Source: Costus lasius (lineage: Eukaryota; Streptophyta; Magnoliopsida; Zingiberales; Costaceae). From it: a stretch of DNA of 64,000 bases. The position numbers were made by a program, and so were the translations under genes. The stretch lies in assembly GCA_027563935.2 (NCBI GenBank), contig CM050447.1:82631461-82695460 (forward strand), in the 5' to 3' direction. The notes below the pieces were generated by a model, which saw nothing but the letters and a program-made list of their open reading frames with translations, did not search any database and was not told the origin of the DNA. Below, piece by piece: positions 56,534-64,000 of the stretch. Each line of letters opens with the position of its first letter. The first letter of the stretch is position 1.

Positions 56534-59500
56534 ATTGGTATCAGAGCGTTGTTTCATGCTTGTTTATGATTGCCATGATATGTCATATGATCCATGTATG
56601 CGCAAGTAGATAGATCTATAGGTTACATGCGATGTCTTATGCTGATAGTTGTAAGATGGCGAAAGTTATTTTCTCTTTTGCGCATGTTGTTGTTTGCGCT
56701 TGTTCTTGTAAGTTTTCTTAAAACCTTGATCACATGCGCGATTCACCTAGATCTAATGCGCCTACATTAAACCCTTAGATGGGTTATTAGGGTTGAAGTC
56801 ATCCCCTAGGTCGGATCCAAACAGTCTGATCAGACCATCTGACAGCCTAGATGGGTTGACCAGATAGCACCTTGGCGCATGCTAAAGGTGGCTATAGGTC
56901 GACTGCATCAAAGGCGTGTAGCGATGTCTGATTGAGACAACTTGTGAACACACCTGAGTTAGGCCCGGGGTCACGCCCGTTTGCCAGACCTCAGTGTGGT
57001 TGTTCAGCCTTGGCGCATGCATGGTTGACCTTATGGTCGACTCAAGTCAGTTAGGACTTGGTACATGCAAGGGCAGTGGATCTGACTAGGTTGGATGAGT
57101 GGATCCCTAGTAATGGACCATTGTAAGGTTGTAGAGCAAATAAGGAAAAATTAAAATTGATCCCAAGGGGTTTTCAAAAATTTTAATTTTTATGGATCAC
57201 ATGGTTCTTGATTGATGCATATGTTTGTTTATTTAGTCTTATGTGGGCTGCCCGTTATTAATGTGTGCTGTGCTGGGGCCTGCGTGCCTGTATTAAAAAT
57301 TGTAAATTAATTATTGTGATCTGCGTATCACTGTGTTTTAATTTATAAATGTAAGTGACCTGCGTGTCACTCTTGTCTAGATAGTTAAATTTGTAATTTA
57401 ATTAGACAAGAGCACAGAGCACACTTGGCAAAGGCGCTTGCAGCAGAGGCTTGACCAGGTGGGAGGTCCAGGGTTCGACTCTGGGACCAGGCCCATATTC
57501 CCTGGTAGGCGCACCAGAGCTGCAGATGGCGCTTAGGCCCTGGTTTGGGCCAGATGGGCAGCTAAAGACCCATGAAGAGCAAATGAAGACTTAAGTTAGG
57601 TTAAGGTCTTCTAGGGCTATGGGCTTTTACCACATAAGATTCATGCTTTCTTTTATTGCTTAATATTAGAATTGCATGATTAAATTATCTTCTGCTATCA
57701 CCATAGGAATTGCATGATAGGCAAGAAGATAATAGACCGTTAAAATCCAACGCTGAAATATCAAGCTCGTAAGCCTTCTAACGCGAAACCTCACTGTTCT
57801 GATTATCGTTGGAGCCGTGTTGTACCCACTCAGTGGGCACGTCCATCTATCTTCAGACGGTGCGGGATTACACCTGCGTGTTACAGAGTAGGGATTTATC
57901 CCTTCTCGTTGCTCAGCATAGCACGTGGTGGTCCAGGGAGTAGGTCGGGTAAGCTTGACCGTGTAGGCTACATATGTGGCGCATATGGTAGCACATGGAG
58001 GCAGCCATCTGTGGGGTCAGAGATTGTGTTGTACCAACTCAGTTGGCACAGTCTGCTGGACTGCCCAGATGAAGGGGAATCGCACGGGTTGGCGATCGGC
58101 AGGGACTGCCTACCAGAAACTAGTGCTTGTACTCCCTGTGTATCTTATCTCGCCTGAGCGGGACGCGGAGACCAAGTATGAAATCTGGATCCCATCTCAC
58201 TAAAAGAGTTCTACTCTTTCGGGCTGTTTTGCTGGATTTTTCACGCCTGATAAAATAGTGAGAAAAAGAATCTTTCTTAAGTCCTGATCGATTCTTATAC
58301 ATTGATACTGACCTTGCTGTTCTTGCATTGTTGTAGATACCTGCAGCAACGAACACCATGAACTTCAATGTGCGATCCCTACTGGAAAGGGAGAAGTTTG
58401 CTGGGCCGAACTTCTCTGACTGGTTTGGACACCTTAAGATCGTTCTTAAGGCAGAGAGGAAACTGTATGTCCTCGAGACGGCGATACCGCCGCAGCCCGC
58501 TCCGAACGCCGCAAGGGCGGTTCGGGAAGCCTATGAAAAGCACGTCAATGATAGCATTGATGTCGCTTGCCTGATGCTAGCGTCTATGACGCCACCGCTG
58601 CAGCGTCAGCATGAGGATATGTCAGCTATACAGATTATAGCAAACCTCAAGATGCTGTATGCTGCACAGGCGAGGACTGAACGCTATAATTTGACTAAGC
58701 TCTTCTTTCAGAGCAAACTGGCTGAAGGGAGCCCAGTGGGAGCTCACGTGCTCAAGATGATTGGGCACAAGGAGGCTCTAGAGAAACTGGGGCATACCAT
58801 TAACCAGGAGCTTGCTGTGGACATTATTCTGCAGTCTCTCCCGCCATCATTCGACGCGTTCATTATTAATTTTAATATGAACAAAATCGATTGTACTCCG
58901 GCAGAGCTGCTGAATATGCTCTTGACCACTGAGGAGACTCTAAAGGGTAAGCCTTCGACCTCTGTCTTGATGGTTCCTTCAAGGAACAAGAAGAAGGGGA
59001 AGAAGGGCAAGGCCCCGGTCAAGAATTACAGCAAGGCTCTGAAGCAGAAGGTGAAGCGGTCCAAGGAATACAGGTGTTTCCACTGTGACCAGCTGGGTCA
59101 CTGGAAAAAGGACTATAAAGCGCTCCAAGGAGATAAGAGGGGAAGCTTTGCTTCTGGCTCAGGTATATTCGTGACTGAGGTCATGTTTTCTTCTTCTATA
59201 TCATGGGTGTTGGACACTGCATGTGGAGTTCACATTTGTTCAAATGTACAGGAACTCAAGAGAAGAAGGCAGGTGGGACAGCATGAGGTGGACCTACGAG
59301 TTGGAAACGGGGCACGGGTTGCTGCTGTTGCTGTAGGAGACTATTTCATTTCTTTACCATCTGGACTTGTATTGGAACTAGACAATTGTTACTTTGTTCC
59401 CAGTATAACTAAAAATATTATCTCCATTCCTGCTCTTGTCAGGAAGGGATTTTCCTTTGAATGCAATATTTCAAAGTGTATTTTGTCTTTTGATAATATT

Positions 59501-59555
59501 GTTTATGCAACTGGTTCAATTAACAATGGGTTATACATGTTGGACATGGAATGTT
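56534..59555 (+). mobile_element. Copia-B second internal region, truncated
   Basis: Repeats 49162-52183 at an offset of exactly 7372 bp: primer site, leader, tRNA-like segment, hairpins and the first 399 codons of Gag-Pol. It ends at ATGTT (59551-59555), where the Ty3/gypsy LTR begins. The remaining pol and a third LTR should lie beyond that insertion. Confidence 0.92.
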
Positions 59556-59560
59556 TGTAA
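58358..59560 (+). pseudogene. Copia-B Gag-Pol second copy, cut by insertion
   Basis: Codons 1-399 match the first copy apart from one replacement at residue 253: the last Cys of the CCHC knuckle is Tyr (position 59115, G in the first copy at 51743). Gag, knuckle region, protease motif WVLDTACG and part of the following linker remain. The frame ends MECL-stop, with the stop supplied by the inserted LTR (TTTGTAA), so integrase, RT and RNase H are lost. With the damaged knuckle, RNA binding by this Gag is probably impaired. Confidence 0.93.
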
Positions 59561-60229
59561 CGCCCTTGATTTTCTGAATTATGATTTAAGGTTAGAAATT
59601 CAGTTTCTGTATTTTTATCGGTTAAAATTTTGGGATTTTTGCCTAATTGTAGGACTTTTCCCTACAGGGCAAAAATAATTATTTTTGTTGGGGCTTCGAA
59701 CCCTCAACCTTGACTATTTGCTCCTGGAATTCTTCCACCATGGTGGCGCATATTTCTGTGTTATTGGAGTGGCGCATGGTGGTTAAGCCCAGGTAAGCCC
59801 ATTAAAGCCGATTTCCACTTAAGTTAATTGGGTTATTGGATCTTGGATCCGTTTGGGGTGGAAAAAAAAAAAAAATAAAAAAAAAAGGGGGAAAATTCGT
59901 GAGAGCTCCTCTCCCTCACGATTTTTGGTTTGTTTCTTGCCCTAGCCGCCTGTGTTGTCGCCCCTCACTGTGCTTGGCGCCCCTGCAAAATTTCTGACGC
60001 TGGTGGTGGCAGACTGGTGGTGGACGAACTTTCTGGAGACCCCTGATCCCCTGTTTTGGCGTTTTCTCTATGGGCGATTTTTCTGGTGAGTAATTCGATC
60101 CTAAGGAGTCTAATCCGAATTAAAATTCGTTATTTGCCATGATTATTCGTATGGGGTTGAATTCAAATAATTATAGGGTTTTAAAATCCTGTTCTGCTGA
60201 AATCTGCATTCGTTAATCTGACCTTTGTG

Positions 60230-60720
60230 TACTATAACCCCAATATCTCATGGCCTATAGATCCAAATCGCACGAGATAAATTTTGTATGAAACTAGATA
60301 TGTTTGGCTTTAATTTGAATATGATATCGACCATATCCGAGCGGTATTCGTATTTCAATCTGTATTGCAATCCAGCTGTACAAAATCAGTTTTCTGAAAT
60401 TCTGGATTTCGACCTTTATGTGTTCGAACCATCATATCTCCCTAGGTATAGCTCGAAATCTTGTCAAATCAGTTTTATTAGACCGTAGGCTCGAAGAGCT
60501 TTATTTTGACTCCCATAACGCCTATTTTCGATTAGTTATTGGATCTGAAATAAATGTCGCAAGTCTGATATATGAATCTGTTTTCTTGAAATCTGAAATT
60601 CTGACCTTCCTATGTTCGAACCCTTATATCTTCCTGTCTACAATTCGAAATCTTGTGAAACCAGTTTTATTGGAAACTAGATTCAGAGAGATTCATTTTG
60701 AATACAATATTGACTAGCTT
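60230..60720 (+). repeat. Diverged tandem units in gypsy LTR
   Basis: Two clear and one weaker copy of about 185 bp sharing TCTGAAATTCTG, TGTTCGAACC, TCGAAATCTTGT and CAGTTTTATT. Strongly diverged. Confidence 0.65.
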
Positions 60721-61551
60721 TGGTTCGAAATTGGACTAAAAATATATTTTGCAAACTGACAATATAAATCTGCTATGTTTTGGTTAGACGAATATTCCCT
60801 TGTGAGAAAAATTTATCCTGTATGGTTTAATCTCTTAAATTGTGGTATGTAGTTCTTCTAAAATTTATTTGGTTGATGAGAAATTTTAGAGAAAACAAAA
60901 TTGGGGATTTAACTAAGAACTTAGGAATTTTCGAAAATCATGGTTCGAGCCAATTTTGGGGCTTTTGTCAAATTTCTTCACGAACGTGTAATTAAAATTA
61001 TCTGTAGTGGGGGACTGAAATTATTTACATGAAATTTGTACGTTCTGTTAAGGTTCTGAAAGTGGCACCCCTTACAGTAATTTTATAGCTCACGGTTTTA
61101 GAAATTTTGAGGAGATTATTTCATGAATAATTTCTGTTCTGTGTTTAAATGTTTGTTATATGAATAATTTCTGTTCTGTATTTAATTGTTTGTTATGTGG
61201 ATATTTCCTGTTCTGTTTATATGTTGTGAAGTTTCTGAAAACCTTGAATGTGTTAAAACATTTGTGAGAACATAGAATGGTTTGACATGAATTAAGGTTA
61301 GTTGTAAGGAATTCACTCATATAAATTCTGTTCTGTGTTTAAGGACTGGATATTGGGGTGTGTCATTTTCTGGTTTGTTAGACTTTGGGCATAATGTAAG
61401 AATTAAGTAGTGGTTGATCCTACTTCTCCGTTTCAGTATAATCTGTTCTGTAAAATTATGCCCTAGTGTAGCACTCTTTCGTGTCCTTACCCTCCTTCTG
61501 TGGCGCTGTAATGGTGCTGATAGTCTACTACGACCCTTGAGACACTATTTC

Positions 61552-62236
61552 TGTTCTGGGTATTGGAGGCCAGAGTGCCACGTCCTAACAAGACGGGGGC
61601 CACCCACTGATACCTCCTCTACCATTCAGTTCTGGGTTTTGGAGGCCAGAGTGCCACGTCCTAACAAGACGGGGGCCACCCACTGATACCTCCTCTACCA
61701 TTCAGTTCTGGGTTTTGGAGGCCAGAGTGCCACGTCCTAACAAGACGGGGGCCACCCACTGATACCTCCTCTACCATTCAGTTCTGGGTTTTGGAGGCCA
61801 GAGTGCCACGTCCTAACAAGACGGGGGCCACCCACTGATACCTCCTCTACCATTCAGTTCTGGGTTTTGGAGGCTAGAGTGCCACGTCCTAACAAGACGG
61901 GGGCCACCCACTGATACCTCCTCTACCATTCAGTTCTGGGTTTTGGAGGCCAGAGTGCCACGTCCTAACAAGACGGGGGCCACCCACTGATACCTCCTCT
62001 ACCATTCAGTTCTGGGTTTTGGAGGCCAGAGTGCCACGTCCTAACAAGACGGGGGCCACCCACTGATACCTCCTCTACCATTCAGTTCTGGGTTTTGGAG
62101 GCCAGAGTGCCACGTCCTAACAAGACGGGGGCCACCCACTGATACCTCCTCTACCATTCTGTTCTGGGTATTGGAGACCAGAGTGCCACGTCCTGACAAG
62201 ACGGGGGCCACCCACTGATATCTCCTTTACCATTCT
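61552..62236 (+). repeat. Nine-copy 76-bp tandem array in gypsy LTR
   Basis: Units begin GTTCTGGGTTTTGGAGG at about 61552, 61629, 61705, 61781, 61857, 61933, 62009, 62085 and 62161. Inner copies are almost identical; the first and last are variants (GGGTATTGG). Each contains GTGCCACGTCCTAACAAGAC and GGGGGCCACCCACTG. Confidence 0.95.
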
Positions 62237-63263
62237 GTTTCTGATATGCATGCATTGTCTCGTCCTCGGCAGAGGTGGGGTCAGACCTTCTGTGGTCATC
62301 AGGCCTTCTGTGGCCTTTCTGTTTCCGATGTAGACTATCCGTTTGGACTCTGAAAATTCTGATTTTCTGTCTGTCAGTTCTGATTTCTGTAGTTCTGTTT
62401 CGATCTGTATTTAGATGTATTAGGCGGTGTGGTTAGTTGGTATGGGTTGGTATATTCATATCCTACCTGTTTGATGCCTATTGTTACAAGTATCTGTATT
62501 TGATTGTGTTTGTTTCTGATATGAGCATGCATGTTAAGTTGATTTATCTTATCTGTTAAATAAAAAGAATTTCAACTTAAGTATGATATTTTGATGTGTA
62601 CTATGGATGACTTTTAGTGTCTTTTACTCACTGAGCTTTTTAGCTCACCTCCGTTGTTTAAATGTTTTCAGGTGAGACATCAAGACAGTAATTGCTACAG
62701 CTAATATGACGCTAATGTTTGATGTCATTTCTAAGAATAGTCTTCTAAAGATTTATCAGGCCTGCGTGCCTAATTTATTATGACCTATATGACATGTTTT
62801 ATCTCCTGAGGGCTTATGCCTGTTTTCAGGATATTATATTATAGTTGTTTCGTTTAAATTATTGGATACAAGTCTTGGATTCTTTTATTGAATTGGTTCT
62901 TATTTTGAAATGTCCGATTTGAGATGTGTAACCGAATTTGTGTTGTTTATTTTAGTATCTGAATAATCAGTTCTGTATATTTCTGAAATTCCACATATGT
63001 GTAGTGTGGACGTTTGTTGTTGTTACAAGATATGTGTGTCTGTGCAGCAGTAGTTTAGAATACTTGCTGCCGGATTTTTTCTGGATTTCCGGATTTCTAT
63101 TTCCTAGTAATCGATCCTATTTAGTTCTGTGCGGTTTTCTGTTCCGTAGTAATGTCCTTCGATGCCGCTTTCTTCTTGTGTTTTAATGGAAGAGTAAAAA
63201 ATTTTTGAAACCCCGTATTTTACTTGTATGCGTGTGGGGTGTGATTCTGAGGGATGTTACAGA

Positions 63264-63274
63264 TGGTATCAGAG
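63264..63274 (+). other. Gypsy primer binding site (tRNA-iMet type)
   Basis: TGGTATCAGAG two bases after the LTR end at 63261. Confidence 0.9.
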
Positions 63275-63404
63275 GAATTTTACTAGCAATTAGAAACTCC
63301 GGGGAAGGAAAACTTTGTTTGTGTATTGCTAGAAACCAAGTTAGGATCTGATTTGTGATTGAATATTGGTTGTTATTCTACTGTGTTATGTGATGCAGGT
63401 AAAA

Positions 63405-64000
63405 ATGGTGCGACCAAGAGCTAGCAGTAGCAACGGTGATCAACAGCCTGATCTGAGGCAGACCATGGAGGCTATGACTGCTATGATGCAACAACAGAAC
63501 GCATTCATTCAGCAGCAAACTCAGATGATGCAGCAGCAGCAGGCGCAGCACATGGAGGTTCAGCAACAGTTATTGCAGCGGCTGTCGCAGACACAGTCTC
63601 AGTCACAGGCACAACCGGCTGGTTCTCCTCTGGGTGATGGCGCACATCAACGATATGCTCGGTTGGTTCGAGAGTTTCAGCACCTGAACCCGACTGCATT
63701 TTATGGTAGTCCGGGGCCTAGAGCTACTGAGGATTGGCTTTTGACACTGGAGAAGATTTTCCAGGTTTTGCGCTGTGATGATGCAGACAAGCTATGTTTG
63801 TCTGTCTTTATGTTGCGTGGAGATGCTGAAGACTGGTGGAAGGGAGTCGTCAGACTGGCGGCAACTGAATCCAGAGATGTTGATTGGCAGTACTTCATGA
63901 TGAAGTTCAATGCCAAGTTTTTCCCCTCTAGCTTATCTGAGGAGCGCGAGGTGGAGTTTATTCATCTTGAGCAGGGCGACATGACGGTGGATCGGTATGA
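63405..64000 (+). CDS. Ty3/gypsy Gag, N-terminal part (runs off the window)
   Basis: Open from ATG 63405 to the window end, 198 codons and two bases, no stop. Residues 20-70 are very Gln/Met-rich and probably helical. Residues 85-198 match the retrotransposon gag domain: LNPTAFYGSPGP, ATEDWLLTLEKIF, LSVFMLRGDAEDWWKG, FNAKFFPSSL and the start of the EFIHLEQGDMTV block. Gag would form the particle shell around element RNA. The zinc knuckle and pol should follow beyond 64000. The start was chosen as the first ATG of this frame after the primer site. The type resembles plant chromovirus Gag. Confidence 0.92.
   Translation, partial: MVRPRASSSNGDQQPDLRQTMEAMTAMMQQQNAFIQQQTQMMQQQQAQHMEVQQQLLQRLSQTQSQSQAQPAGSPLGDGAHQRYARLVREFQHLNPTAFYGSPGPRATEDWLLTLEKIFQVLRCDDADKLCLSVFMLRGDAEDWWKGVVRLAATESRDVDWQYFMMKFNAKFFPSSLSEEREVEFIHLEQGDMTVDRY

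Larger units (their letters stand above)
59556..63261 (+). mobile_element. 5' LTR of a Ty3/gypsy element (3.7 kb)
   Basis: TGTAACGCCC...GGGATGTTACA, with 6-bp inverted ends TGTAAC/GTTACA. The left edge is fixed by comparison with the uninterrupted Copia-B frame at 52183. The 3706-bp length, edge sequence and iMet primer site fit the Del/Tekay chromovirus group, but without pol this is inference. It contains diverged units of about 185 bp (60230-60720) and a 76-bp array (61552-62236). Short frames inside are not genes. Confidence 0.9.

Noticed and set aside
61552..62236. CRISPR-like array
   Set aside because: Units are contiguous 76-mers without spacers, inside a retrotransposon LTR of a plant.

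Overview
This window looks like intergenic, heterochromatin-like DNA of a flowering plant. It is almost entirely LTR retrotransposons nested inside one another. The evidence for a plant is Ty1/copia polyproteins with plant-type gags, Athila-type Ty3/gypsy gag, ATHILA ORF-1 and tRNA-Asp-type primer site, and a long-LTR chromovirus-like Ty3 element with a tRNA-iMet-type primer site. I cannot name the species. No complete host gene, rRNA, functional tRNA or CRISPR array was found. Element names used here (Copia-B, Copia-M, A-family, Athila-1, Athila-2) are local labels.

Layout. 1-1796: a solo LTR of Copia-B (110-1791) with a perfect 5-bp target duplication. 1797-4120: unclassified sequence. 4121-43925: one old minus-strand copia element (Copia-M), broken into pieces by later insertions. 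Left to right it carries its 3' LTR (4121-5131, with a LINE tail inside), a 5'-truncated A-family copia (5705-9312), its RNase H/RT remnant (9411-10729), a whole Athila-type element inserted in the RT domain (Athila-1, 10730-25226, itself holding a solo LTR and an A-family fragment), its integrase/protease/gag remnant (25227-27776), an Athila-like LTR (28014 to about 30241), and its 5' LTR (30290-30592 plus 43726-43925). That 5' LTR was hit by a Ty3-like solo LTR, which was hit by an A-family copia (A3, 30916-43033), which in turn contains an antisense A-family LTR and a reduced non-autonomous Athila-like element (Athila-2).

43926-47515: a low-copy-looking stretch with one possible host exon, then two more A-family pieces. 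47516-59555: a young Copia-B with an intact 1293-residue Gag-Pol, arranged as LTR-internal-LTR-internal. The second internal region is cut at 59555 by a Ty3/gypsy element whose 3.7-kb LTR (with a 76-bp tandem array) and gag start run to the window end.

The coding potential left is Copia-B Gag-Pol (50986-54867) and the open gag at 63405-64000. The other coding remnants carry stops or frameshifts, or are truncated. The most unusual signals are family-specific arrays of short palindromes at equivalent places in the two Athila-type elements (in the LTR and again after gag), and covarying hairpins in the copia leaders. Their function is unknown.
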